From BS750m-G69 sp964441235 (GTDB lineage: Bacteria > Fidelibacterota > UBA2242), in contig CAYTUQ010000016.1 in the NCBI GenBank assembly GCA_964441235.1, positions 1 to 64,000 of the forward strand: a DNA stretch of 64,000 nucleotides. Reading direction: 5' to 3'. The position numbers and the translations under genes were made by a program. Of this stretch, positions 53,211 through 61,567 are shown piece after piece; the stretch's first letter is position 1; the number at the start of each line of letters is the position of its first letter. The notes beneath the pieces were generated by a model that searched no databases, was not told the origin of the DNA, and saw only the letters and a program-made list of their open reading frames with translations.

Positions 53211-53292
53211 TCCTATATCCAAATAAATTTCATCTATCAGCAAATTGGGAAAATAAACTATTGTTAAACTAAATGGTCATCTGGAGTAAAGT

Positions 53293-54423
53293 TTGTCAAA
53301 ACACAAAAAAATATTAATAGTTAATGATCATGCCGCAAATATGGGTATTGGTAAATATACCTTTCAACTCTATGAAAAACTTTGTCAAGAAGAAAGCGAT
53401 AAGTTTTCATTTCATTTGCTTATGCAAAATATGAGAAAAAATTATTCACCTTCTACACCAAATACCACTGTCCAGCATCGACTATTGAGCCCTAAAAGGT
53501 CAGGCTTTAGTAAAAAATATGATCTGATGGCTTATTATTATTTCCCCCAAAAAATACCACAAGGATTTTCTTTGTATCATATTTCCAGTCAAATGATGGG
53601 GAAAAGTGTTCAATATGTTTCTCCAGCTGTAGTAACATGTCATGATATTATTCCCTTTAAACGTAAGTCTAGCCACTCTTTTATATCTCAACATTTACGA
53701 CGAAAAAGTCTTAAGGCAATTACCAGAGCAAAATATATCATATTTAATTCTAATTATACGAAAAAGGAGTTTTTGAATCATTTTAATTATAATGTAGAAA
53801 AAACAGCCGTTATTCATCTTGGTGTAAGTAATATTTTTCAACCACGAGATAAATTCCAGATCAGAAAGAAACTTAATCTGCCATTGAACCGTCCAATTGT
53901 ATTGCATGTTGGCTCAGAAGAGCATAGAAAAAACGTTAAAACTATAATTTATTCTATAAACAAAATAAAGAGACAGATGCCGGATATTCTTTTTATAAGA
54001 CTCGGAAGGCAAAGAAAACAGTCCCGCAGGTTAATCGAAAAGTTAGATTTAAAGGAAAATGTATTTTATGTTAAACGAAATCAACCAGAAGAGAGAGTAG
54101 CAGAATTTTACAATGCCGCTGATGTATTTGCATTTCCATCAACTTATGAAGGTTTTGGACTTCCGGTTTTAGAAGCGTTAAAATCTGGCTGTCCCGTTGT
54201 TGCAAGTAGCGCATCATCTATTCCTGAAATTACTGGTGACGCAGCTATTTTACATAATCCCTTAGATGTAGAAGCTTTTGCTACAAGTATTGAAACAATT
54301 ATTAATAACAAAAATATAAGTGGGGAATACGCAAAGAAAGGCATTGAACAATCAAAATATTTTAGCTGGGAGATTACAGCAAAAAAAACTATACAAATAT
54401 ATAAACGTATTCTTGAAATTTAG
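53293..54423 (+). CDS. Glycosyltransferase family 4 protein
   Basis: The 376 residues have a GT-B fold: HKKILIVNDHAANMGIGKYTFQLYE at the N-terminus, ISSQMMGKSVQYVSPAVVTCHDIIPF, HFNYNVEKTAVIHLGVSNIFQ, PIVLHVGSEEHRKNVKTIIYSINK, and the donor-binding NAADVFAFPSTYEGFGLPVLEALKSGCPVVASSASSIPEI. This is the retaining GT4 pattern. It probably adds a hexose to a lipid-linked chain at the cytoplasmic face of the membrane. Start is a TTG at 53293. Sixty to eighty bases separate it from its neighbours. Confidence 0.8.
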   Translation: MSKHKKILIVNDHAANMGIGKYTFQLYEKLCQEESDKFSFHLLMQNMRKNYSPSTPNTTVQHRLLSPKRSGFSKKYDLMAYYYFPQKIPQGFSLYHISSQMMGKSVQYVSPAVVTCHDIIPFKRKSSHSFISQHLRRKSLKAITRAKYIIFNSNYTKKEFLNHFNYNVEKTAVIHLGVSNIFQPRDKFQIRKKLNLPLNRPIVLHVGSEEHRKNVKTIIYSINKIKRQMPDILFIRLGRQRKQSRRLIEKLDLKENVFYVKRNQPEERVAEFYNAADVFAFPSTYEGFGLPVLEALKSGCPVVASSASSIPEITGDAAILHNPLDVEAFATSIETIINNKNISGEYAKKGIEQSKYFSWEITAKKTIQIYKRILEI

Positions 54424-54531
54424 AATAGATGAGATTTGAAATAAATTTCCGTATAGTTCAAAAATAAATCACAATGAATTAATACTTTTTCCAGGGAAAA
54501 GTGAAAATATTACAACGAAGGAAACGATAAA

Positions 54532-55563
54532 GTGAAAAACGTTTCCAATATTTTAGTTCTAATTCTAAAACGTGTAGGGGAAATACTGGTAACTACTCCT
54601 GCTATTCGATCTCTCCGTAAAGCTTACCCAAATGCTAAAATTACAGTCGTTATAGACAAGGACTATGAGGATGTTCTTTCAGGTAATCCTAATATAGATA
54701 AATTGTTTTTACTATACTCAAATGGTTCTATAAAAAACCTTTTAAAAAGTGCGCTTATTCTACGAAGTGAAAAGTATGATATAACAATTGATTTCCTTGC
54801 TAATCCAAGAAGTGCCTTTATTACCATGCTTGTTAGGTCTCCCATAAGGATTGGTTTAAAAAAACGAATTAGAAGAATTGCTTATAATTATGTCATTCGG
54901 CCTTTCCCTGATGTTACTTCATATATTGCTGGTTATAGGTTAAATGCACTCAGGCTGTTAAATAAAAAAACAGATGGAACTTTTACTGATTTTTTTATAA
55001 CTGAACAAGCAGAACAGGTTGGAAAAGAGATTCTTATTAAAAATGGTATCCGTGAAGATGATATATTCATAACTATTTCTCCGGTGAGTTTACAAAAATA
55101 CAAATTATGGTCCTTTGAAAATTATGCAAAAGTTGCGGATTATATATTAGAAAAACATAGCTACAAAGTAGTCCTTGTTTGTGGGCCTGCTGAATTTAAC
55201 TTTCTTGAAAAAGTAAAATCTTATATGAAGTATCAACCAGCAGCAATGATTGATTTCAATCAACTAAAAGTTTTTGGATATGTTCTGAAACGATCCATAT
55301 TACATTTAAGTAATGATGGGGGAATAAAGCATCTTGCATCAGCTGTTAGAACTCCAACCATAACTATATTTGGTCACGTGAATGCAAAAAGATGGAATGA
55401 AGAAAATGATCCATTGCATATTGCATTATGTAAGAATATTGATTGTAGAAAATTCAGATGTTATAGAAATTGCAAATATAATTTTAGTTGTCTCAACTTA
55501 ATTGAGTTTCAAGATGTAAAACGTTCCATCGATCTATTACTTAATAAAATAGTAAAAGTATAA
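54532..55563 (+). CDS. Glycosyltransferase family 9 (heptosyltransferase-like) protein
   Basis: The 343-residue protein has the GT9 pattern: LVLILKRVGEILVTTPAIRSLRKAYPNAKITVVI at the N-terminus, DIFITISPVSLQKYKLWSFENYAKVADYIL, VVLVCGPAEFNFLEKV, and LHLSNDGGIKHLASAVRTPTITIFGH. GT9 members are mostly inner-core heptosyltransferases, though some add other sugars. A C-terminal cysteine cluster (CKNIDCRKFRCYRNCKYNFSC) is unusual and looks like a small metal or disulfide knuckle. Start GTG at 54532. Next gene starts 11 bp later, so the two are coupled. Confidence 0.8.
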   Translation: MKNVSNILVLILKRVGEILVTTPAIRSLRKAYPNAKITVVIDKDYEDVLSGNPNIDKLFLLYSNGSIKNLLKSALILRSEKYDITIDFLANPRSAFITMLVRSPIRIGLKKRIRRIAYNYVIRPFPDVTSYIAGYRLNALRLLNKKTDGTFTDFFITEQAEQVGKEILIKNGIREDDIFITISPVSLQKYKLWSFENYAKVADYILEKHSYKVVLVCGPAEFNFLEKVKSYMKYQPAAMIDFNQLKVFGYVLKRSILHLSNDGGIKHLASAVRTPTITIFGHVNAKRWNEENDPLHIALCKNIDCRKFRCYRNCKYNFSCLNLIEFQDVKRSIDLLLNKIVKV

Positions 55564-55573
55564 GGATTTACTC

Positions 55574-56629
55574 TTGAATATTTATTTTTATGCCAACCAG
55601 ATTTACCAATTTTCGTATGCACTACCAATTTATCAAAAGGTAGGTGGAACATTCATTGTTAGAAAGTTAAAAAAAATACTATCCTTCAAAAAACGTTTAA
55701 GAAATGCCAATATTTTCCCAAATGTAAAAACATTTTTAAATACTCCACCGATAGTAAAACTCGATATAAAAAATCTTTATGATTTAGAGGGAATAATCAT
55801 TTCTCACTCAAATACCCGAATTAATTGCGATCATCAAAAATGTAAAACAATTTTCGTTGGACATGGGACAGGTGATAAAAAATATGGTAAAAATGCAAAA
55901 ATACTTGAAAGCTATGATTATCACTTTATTTCAGGGCCCAAGCATTTGGAAAAATTACGAGATGTAGAATTAAATATACCTGAAGAAAAATTATTCAAAA
56001 TCGGAAACTTGCGCTTTGATGATTATGTGAATAACAAAATCGATAGAGAAAAAGTGCTTGATAATCTCGGTGTTATTGATAGAACCAGAAAAAACGTTTT
56101 ATATGCACCAACATGGAAATGGGGAAAGGGTACTTTACATAAATATGTCTATGAATTTTGTAGGATATTGACGAAAGATTTTAACCTCATTGTACGTCCA
56201 CATTATTTTGATTCAAGATATATTCCTTATCTCAAAATGTGGGCAAAACTACATGGAATAAAGCATGTATATTTTTCAAATCCATCAAGGCTTCTGACTA
56301 ATGATACAATGCACGATTTTATGGCATCAGACATAATGATCAGCGATACATCTTCAATTTTATATGAATACTTGATTACAGGAAAACCAATCATTGTTGC
56401 AAAAAATAATTATAAAGAATTACATAAAATGCCTGATGAGATGAACATAATGAAGTATGCAGGAATCTATGATGGTTCTCAAGATATTTTGAAAATGGTA
56501 AAAGAAAATCTTTTAAATCAACCATATAAAAACGATTATAAAAAAATGCTAAACAGTTGTTTCTATTATAATGATGGCAAGTCCGTAGAACGTGCTGTGA
56601 ATCTTCTTAAATCAATTTCTAACGAATGA
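55574..56629 (+). CDS. CDP-glycerol glycerophosphotransferase-like (TagB/TagF family) protein 1
   Basis: The 351 residues match the C-terminal GT-B-like domain of teichoic-acid CDP-glycerol transferases: GHGTGDKKYGKNAKI, DYHFISGPKHLEKL, VLYAPTWKWGKGTLHKYVYEF, NLIVRPHYFDSRYIPYL, SDIMISDTSSILYEYLITGKPIIV. The His in RPHYF and the SDTSS loop are the known catalytic/donor-binding positions. No membrane helix; these proteins bind the membrane surface. It is the first of three homologues in the locus. In a diderm such an enzyme would transfer a phospho-polyol from CDP onto a lipid-linked sugar. Start is TTG. Confidence 0.8.
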   Translation: MNIYFYANQIYQFSYALPIYQKVGGTFIVRKLKKILSFKKRLRNANIFPNVKTFLNTPPIVKLDIKNLYDLEGIIISHSNTRINCDHQKCKTIFVGHGTGDKKYGKNAKILESYDYHFISGPKHLEKLRDVELNIPEEKLFKIGNLRFDDYVNNKIDREKVLDNLGVIDRTRKNVLYAPTWKWGKGTLHKYVYEFCRILTKDFNLIVRPHYFDSRYIPYLKMWAKLHGIKHVYFSNPSRLLTNDTMHDFMASDIMISDTSSILYEYLITGKPIIVAKNNYKELHKMPDEMNIMKYAGIYDGSQDILKMVKENLLNQPYKNDYKKMLNSCFYYNDGKSVERAVNLLKSISNE

Positions 56630-56689
56630 AAAACATTTAATTTCTATCAACTTTAGAATTACATTTAACTAAATAAATGGATTGACAAT

Positions 56690-57430
56690 ATGAAAGCAGT
56701 TATTCTTGCCGCTGGCTCTGCCAGGCGACTTTCACCACTTACTGATAATAAGCACAAATCTTTGCTTGAAATTAGGAGTAAGCCCATTTTAGAGTATCAA
56801 TTGGATGCACTTGATCACTATGGGGTTAATAATGTTTTGATAGTAGTTGGCTTCTTAAAGGAGCAGATAATTGGGCGCTATGGCGATAGTTACAAAAATT
56901 TAAAAATTCAGTACATAGACAATCCCGACCATGCAACAACTAATACGGTTTATTCACTCTGGCTTGCCAGAGAATATTTTAAAAACGAAGATTTTCTCTA
57001 CTTCAATGCGGATGTGCTTTTTCACCATTCTTTGGTTGGTAGATTGTTAAAATCTGAAAAGGAATCTACTCTTGGAGTAGAAATTAAAAAGTGTGGAGAA
57101 GAAGAGGTTAAGGTGATTCCTGATGAAGATCAAAGAGTGATTCGTATCGGGAAAAAGATAGACCCAAATAAAAGCATCGGTGAGTTTGTTGGCATTGGAA
57201 AATTTGGTGCTTCCCTGACTGAGGATTTTATTGCAAGTCTGAAATCCGTAATAGATAATGGCGATCAGATGTCATTTTTTGAAAAAGCTGTTGACTTAAT
57301 TCTTGCTAAACATAAAATATATTACGAGGACATTACCGAAATACCGGTAATAGAAATAGACTTTCCTGAGGATTTGGAAAAGGCTAAGAATGTACTACTA
57401 CCCAAAATTTTGTCTTTTGTAGATGTATGA
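56690..57430 (+). CDS. LicC/IPCT-like nucleotidyltransferase
   Basis: The 246 residues form a NTP transferase fold: KAVILAAGSARRLSPLTDNKHKSLLEIRSKPILEYQLDAL, NNVLIVVGFLKEQIIGRYGDS, NPDHATTNTVYSLWLAREYFKNEDFLYFNADVLFH and EIPVIEIDFPEDLEKAKNVL. The pattern NTVYSLWLAREY..DFLYFNADV resembles choline-phosphate cytidylyltransferase (LicC) and related CDP-alcohol makers more than glucose-1-phosphate enzymes. I infer that it activates a second phospho-alcohol (choline, ethanolamine or polyol phosphate). Its distance of 60 bp to the preceding gene and of 240 bp to the next suggests it ends one transcriptional block. Confidence 0.7.
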   Translation: MKAVILAAGSARRLSPLTDNKHKSLLEIRSKPILEYQLDALDHYGVNNVLIVVGFLKEQIIGRYGDSYKNLKIQYIDNPDHATTNTVYSLWLAREYFKNEDFLYFNADVLFHHSLVGRLLKSEKESTLGVEIKKCGEEEVKVIPDEDQRVIRIGKKIDPNKSIGEFVGIGKFGASLTEDFIASLKSVIDNGDQMSFFEKAVDLILAKHKIYYEDITEIPVIEIDFPEDLEKAKNVLLPKILSFVDV

Positions 57431-57669
57431 TATCTAGAACTAATTCGAAGAGAGTAGGAAGTCCGCTGAAGCGTACTGTAATTTTAGTAGGGAGCTTCTT
57501 TGTCCCCAAACTGAAGTTTGGGGCTAATATTAATATAAATATAAGAATAACCCCATGCTTTAGCATGGGGAAAGAAAAACCCAAACCTACATAGTCTGCT
57601 TTAGCAGACTTTTCGAATGAGGTCTATATATTAGATACTCATATAATTGGATGCCGGAGGCTGTGTAAA
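57431..57669. repeat. Three consecutive REP-like hairpins
   Basis: CCCCAAACTGAAGTTTGGGG (57504-57523), CCCCATGCTTTAGCATGGGG (57551-57570) and AGTCTGCTTTAGCAGACT (57593-57610) stand within 110 bp. The second and third share a CTTTAG centre also found at 34451. They separate two halves of the polysaccharide locus. No gene is visible. Confidence 0.7.
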
Positions 57670-58776
57670 TTGTCAATTAACAATCGCCAATTATCAATTC
57701 TGTTTAATATCCATCACCTTTATTATCTTCCTCAATTTCTACCAGTAGCAAAGGTTATGGAGAAGGATGGTTCTTTTGATGTCTGGTATTCTGCCTATAT
57801 AGACAGAAAGCGGACGGATTATAGTTTGGTTAAAAAAGTAATTGGTGAGTATAATGGGCAATTCATTAATGCAGAGAGTGAGACAGAACGCCGCAGAAAA
57901 ATTCTTGATATAAATTTTGATGTAACTTTTTTTGGAAAGAGCTCACATGCGGAAAAGTATTGTTCTAAAGGTACACTGGCAGTGTTGCTCTATCATGGAA
58001 TTGGTGTGAAATCCTGCTATTATACTGATTATAATCCGAGGATTGATATTAGATATGTAGAGAGTAAATATCGGTTGGATAGCTTAGAAAAGAAGAATAT
58101 CAATACCGAACTGATAGTTACAGGTTTTCCAAAACTCGATCTACTGTTAGAAGATTTCGATGAAGGTAAGATATTAAAGAAATTGTCAATAGATACTTCA
58201 AAGCCAATAGTTTTATATGCACCCACATTTTATCCGAGTTCTATAGAAGTATTTGGAGAAAGAATAGCAGAACTGACTGAAGATATTAATCTAATAGTTA
58301 AACTTCACCATTTTTCATGGGTTTTAAAAAAGTATCGCCATCAAAGAGAGATGTTTCTCAAACTAAATGAACGTTATTCTCATATTAAACTTTTACCAGT
58401 AGAAGAGTTCAATATTATTCCGTTTTTTAAAATTTCAGATGTTTTACTGTCAGAGGCTTCCTCCACAGTTTTTGAATATCTTGCGACGGGCAAGCCCTCG
58501 ATTGTTTGTGATTTTTATCATCTCAGGAGGAAACATAAGATATTCTTTAAGAAATTTCAGAAGAGCCGAATGGATACGGAGATTACGAAGTATCTGGATT
58601 TTGCATATCGTTTACAAGATCCGGATGAATTACCGTTAACAATTGAAAAATCATTATCTAAAAGAAAACAAAATTCCCAGTTATTGGAAAAAAGAAAGGA
58701 GCTTTTTCTTGGGGCTACTGATGGTAAAGCTTCTAAACGTGTTGTAGAAGACATAAAAAAAAGAAAGAATCTGTAG
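57670..58776 (+). CDS. CDP-glycerol glycerophosphotransferase-like (TagB/TagF family) protein 2
   Basis: The 368 residues start at TTG 57670 and carry LSILFNIHHLYYLPQFLPVAKVM, VLLYHGIGVKSCYYTDYNPRIDIRYVES, VTGFPKLDLLL, VLYAPTFYPSSIEVFGER, INLIVKLHHFSWVLKKY, SDVLLSEASSTVFEYLATGKPSIV. The KLHHF His and the SEASS loop take the place of the RPH and SDTSS motifs in copy 1. It reads like the shorter TagB-type primase that adds the first phospho-polyol unit. It is directly followed by copy 3 after 12 bp. Substrate unknown. Confidence 0.8.
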   Translation: MSINNRQLSILFNIHHLYYLPQFLPVAKVMEKDGSFDVWYSAYIDRKRTDYSLVKKVIGEYNGQFINAESETERRRKILDINFDVTFFGKSSHAEKYCSKGTLAVLLYHGIGVKSCYYTDYNPRIDIRYVESKYRLDSLEKKNINTELIVTGFPKLDLLLEDFDEGKILKKLSIDTSKPIVLYAPTFYPSSIEVFGERIAELTEDINLIVKLHHFSWVLKKYRHQREMFLKLNERYSHIKLLPVEEFNIIPFFKISDVLLSEASSTVFEYLATGKPSIVCDFYHLRRKHKIFFKKFQKSRMDTEITKYLDFAYRLQDPDELPLTIEKSLSKRKQNSQLLEKRKELFLGATDGKASKRVVEDIKKRKNL

Positions 58777-58788
58777 GAATATCATAAA

Positions 58789-59838
58789 TTGCCGGAGTTA
58801 AAGAAGAAATATCTACATTTTATTACAAAGCCTTACTCTATTAATATAATCAGACCATTATTATACGAGATCAGGAAAAGTAAACGCGGTGAATCTTTAG
58901 TTTTTATTACTAAAAAGGTAGAGCAGTATATTGATTCTGATCTGCCTTATACTATGTCAATTGAAGAAGTGATCTCATTCAATCCTGATGTGGTTTTTGT
59001 TCCCGGAAATGTACTACATGACAAGATTCCCGGCTTGAAGGTTCAAATTTTTCACGGTCTTTGCGAGGAAAAGGGCGGACATTATAAAATAACAGGATTT
59101 TTTGATCTTTATTGTACAAGTGGTCCTCTTATAACTAATAGGTTTAAAGAACTGGCTAAAAAGAAAAGGCATTTCCATGTAGTAGAGACAGGCTGGCCTA
59201 AAATTGATTTATTGTTAAAACCATTTGATCGCGAAAAGATATGCAAAAGTCTTAATATTGATCCAGCAAAAAGGATAATTCTTTATGCACCGACTTTTAG
59301 TCCGAAGTTTAAATCGTCGGAGAAAATATTACCTATTCTTGAAGATTTACCGAAAGATGATGAGCTGTGGATAGTCAAATTCCATGATCTTATGAAAGCA
59401 AAAGATATAGAACGTTTTTCCAAACTTCAGAGTGATTCGCTTCTGTTGTATTCCAATCCCGATAATATTCCATTATTACAAATTGCAGATGTTTTGATTT
59501 CTGATACCTCTTCAGTCGTTTACGAATTTATGCTTCTGGATAAGCCTGTTATTACTATCGATTCAAAAGTCCGTTTGAAAAAGGGTATAAATATTACCAA
59601 AGCCGGGCAACTTCGACCTGCTGTTGATAGGTCTCTCGCTAATCCAGAGGAATATTGTTTAGGTAGAAAAAGGGTTTTGAATCAGATTCATCCTTATAGG
59701 GATACGCAGAATAGCAGACGTGTTTTAGATGCAGTTGATGAAGTGCTGAATTCAAAGGTTATGAAGGATTTAAAGGAAAAGCCGCTGAATCTATATAGAA
59801 AATATAATGTGCGTAGAAAATTTGGTCATTGGATATGA
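58789..59838 (+). CDS. CDP-glycerol glycerophosphotransferase-like (TagB/TagF family) protein 3
   Basis: The 349 residues (TTG start) contain FVPGNVLHDKIPGLKVQIFHGLCEEKGGHYKITGFFDLYCTSGP, VVETGWPKIDLLL, ILYAPTFSPKFKSSEKI, ELWIVKFHDLMKA, ADVLISDTSSVVYEFMLLDKPVIT. FHG, KFHD and SDTSS are the family's catalytic positions. Copies 2 and 3 resemble each other in layout (FPKLDLLL / WPKIDLLL; YAPTF) and are probably an old tandem duplication. The next gene starts 6 bp later, so the group is one operon. Confidence 0.8.
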   Translation: MPELKKKYLHFITKPYSINIIRPLLYEIRKSKRGESLVFITKKVEQYIDSDLPYTMSIEEVISFNPDVVFVPGNVLHDKIPGLKVQIFHGLCEEKGGHYKITGFFDLYCTSGPLITNRFKELAKKKRHFHVVETGWPKIDLLLKPFDREKICKSLNIDPAKRIILYAPTFSPKFKSSEKILPILEDLPKDDELWIVKFHDLMKAKDIERFSKLQSDSLLLYSNPDNIPLLQIADVLISDTSSVVYEFMLLDKPVITIDSKVRLKKGINITKAGQLRPAVDRSLANPEEYCLGRKRVLNQIHPYRDTQNSRRVLDAVDEVLNSKVMKDLKEKPLNLYRKYNVRRKFGHWI

Positions 59839-59844
59839 GGGATC

Positions 59845-60627
59845 GTGATATATAAATCATTACAGGGCGAGAAATTAAGTAAAGAACAAATTGACAGATT
59901 GTGCAATAAAGGTTGGATTTTAGAGAGAGCATTTCATGTTTATAAAAACAAGACTAATCTTGTTGCTGCGTTGGAATTGAATTTTAACGGCAAAATAAAG
60001 AAGGTTGTCGTAAAGAACTTCGGATGGCGTAATACAATTTCCCGCATATTGAGCCCGGTTATGAGATCAAGAGCGAAGAAATCCTGGGATGCATCACATT
60101 GGTTATTAGATGCAGGAATATTTGTGCCAAAGCCCATATCCGTTTACACTGAAAGGGTATTTGGGTTTATTAAAAAGAACTTTCTCCTGAGTGAATACAT
60201 TTCTGATTATCATTCTGCACGCCAAATACTGCGAGATGTGACATTCGATACTGAATTAAAAGAGAATGTTGTTAAAATTATTGCTGAAATTGTTTTGAGT
60301 TTACATTCAGCAAATCTTTTGCATAATGATTTAACATTGGGAAACTTTCTTGTCGGAGATATTGATTACGCTGAAATCTATTTAATTGATTTGAATCGCC
60401 TTACTCATAATTGGCGGTTAACCCCTAAAATGAAGATGTATGATATTTCAAAAATGAATTTATGCAAATGCAATTTGGAACAAGTACATGAAAATTGTAT
60501 GTGGCTATTGTTTTTAAGGAACTATGGTCCGGATAACTACGATAATAACATTATGATTCTCAAGAAAGCGATTGCAAGAAACAGACTACGTAAGCAGGTA
60601 AAGTCATTGCGTAAAAATAAAAGATAG
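59845..60627 (+). CDS. LPS kinase-like protein (WaaP/InaA-type)
   Basis: The 260-residue protein kinase-like fold starts GTG at 59845. It has a GKIKKVVVKNF lysine, a helix with AKKSWDASHWLLDAGIFVPKPIS, FLLSEYISDYHSARQILRD, the catalytic loop LLHNDLTLGNFLVG and YLIDLNRLTHN in place of the DFG region. LPS core kinases (WaaP/InaA) add a phosphate to a sugar of the LPS core. In this operon the target may be the first sugar of the polymer linkage unit. It ends 3 bp before the DUF3108 gene. Confidence 0.8.
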   Translation: MIYKSLQGEKLSKEQIDRLCNKGWILERAFHVYKNKTNLVAALELNFNGKIKKVVVKNFGWRNTISRILSPVMRSRAKKSWDASHWLLDAGIFVPKPISVYTERVFGFIKKNFLLSEYISDYHSARQILRDVTFDTELKENVVKIIAEIVLSLHSANLLHNDLTLGNFLVGDIDYAEIYLIDLNRLTHNWRLTPKMKMYDISKMNLCKCNLEQVHENCMWLLFLRNYGPDNYDNNIMILKKAIARNRLRKQVKSLRKNKR

Positions 60628-60657
60628 AAATTGAATAACTGTTTTCGATATAAAAAA

Positions 60658-61383
60658 ATGCTTTACAGGATTTTCATACTGCTTCCTGTTTGTGTTTTTT
60701 CAATTCATGCACAATCGCAAAGCAGATTGCCTTTTCAGGTAGGAGAAGAAATTACTTACTCGGTCTGGTTTAATTTTATTAAAGCCGGTCAGTCAACAAT
60801 GACCACTGTTTGTATCGATACCATTGATGGTGATCCAACCTTTTATACGGTATTGAAGACTCAGTCTTTTTCAGTTCTAGATAAGGTTTATAAGGTCAGA
60901 GACCATATTGAGTCCTGGGTGGATGTTGATGGGTTGTTTTCGAGAAAGTTCAAAAAAAAGATACGAGAAGGTTTTTATAAGAAAAAATATTCTGTTCGTT
61001 TTGATTATGATGACTCACTTGCTTATTCCTCTTCTGACACAATTCCGATATCATTGCCTGTTCACGATGCTCTTTCAATTATTTATTATATGCGTGCTGA
61101 AAGTCTTTGGGTTGGGCGGGTATTCAATCTTAATAATTTTGATAACAATAAATTTAAACCATATAAAGTAATTGTCCGCAAACTTGAAAAAATCAAAGTC
61201 CCGGCAGGTAAGTTTGAATGTTTTGTATTAGAGCCTTATGCAGAAAAGGGGAATTTATTTAAGTATAAAGGTCAGCTTACAATATATTTGAGTAACGATG
61301 TCCGGCGCTTGCCTGTTAAAGTTGAAAGCGAAGCGACAATAGGTTCAATGATAATGAAAATTGAATCGTATAAATATAAATGA
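60658..61383 (+). CDS. DUF3108 exported protein
   Basis: I prefer the ATG at 60658 to the TTG at 60631, because it gives a clean signal peptide (LYRIFILLPVCVFSIHAQ). The mature 225 residues match DUF3108: LPFQVGEEITYSVWFNFIKAGQSTMTTV, VLKTQSFSVLDKVYKVRDHIESWVDVDGLFSRKFKKKI, FDYDDSLAYSS, PVHDALSIIYYMRAESL, KVIVRKLEKIKVPAGKFECFVLEPYAEK. DUF3108 proteins are periplasmic beta-rich proteins often near envelope genes; activity unknown. The gene's stop codon lies within the left end of an inverted-repeat element. Confidence 0.75.
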   Translation: MLYRIFILLPVCVFSIHAQSQSRLPFQVGEEITYSVWFNFIKAGQSTMTTVCIDTIDGDPTFYTVLKTQSFSVLDKVYKVRDHIESWVDVDGLFSRKFKKKIREGFYKKKYSVRFDYDDSLAYSSSDTIPISLPVHDALSIIYYMRAESLWVGRVFNLNNFDNNKFKPYKVIVRKLEKIKVPAGKFECFVLEPYAEKGNLFKYKGQLTIYLSNDVRRLPVKVESEATIGSMIMKIESYKYK

Positions 61384-61519
61384 TGGTTTCGTAAAAAGAG
61401 ATAAATATGTCATTCTTGAACGAAGTGAAGAATCTCCATTGTATTGTTTGCAAAGGAGTTAGAGATTCTTCGTTATCACTCAGAATGACATCCACGGTGA
61501 CTTTTTACGAAACTATCAT
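61380..61519. mobile_element. 140-bp inverted-repeat element, GTTTCGTAAAAAG ends
   Basis: ATGATGGTTTCGTAAAAAG at 61380-61398 is inverted at 61501-61519 with one mismatch. Inside, GTCATTCTTGAACGAAGTG and GAGATTCTTC-type arms pair as a second nested hairpin, so the whole is one long stem. It starts within the stop codon of the DUF3108 gene. No ORF. Confidence 0.65.
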
Positions 61520-61567
61520 AAATGAGTGAAATTAAAATTTTAACAAAACGAAAACAGGAGTAGTGAA

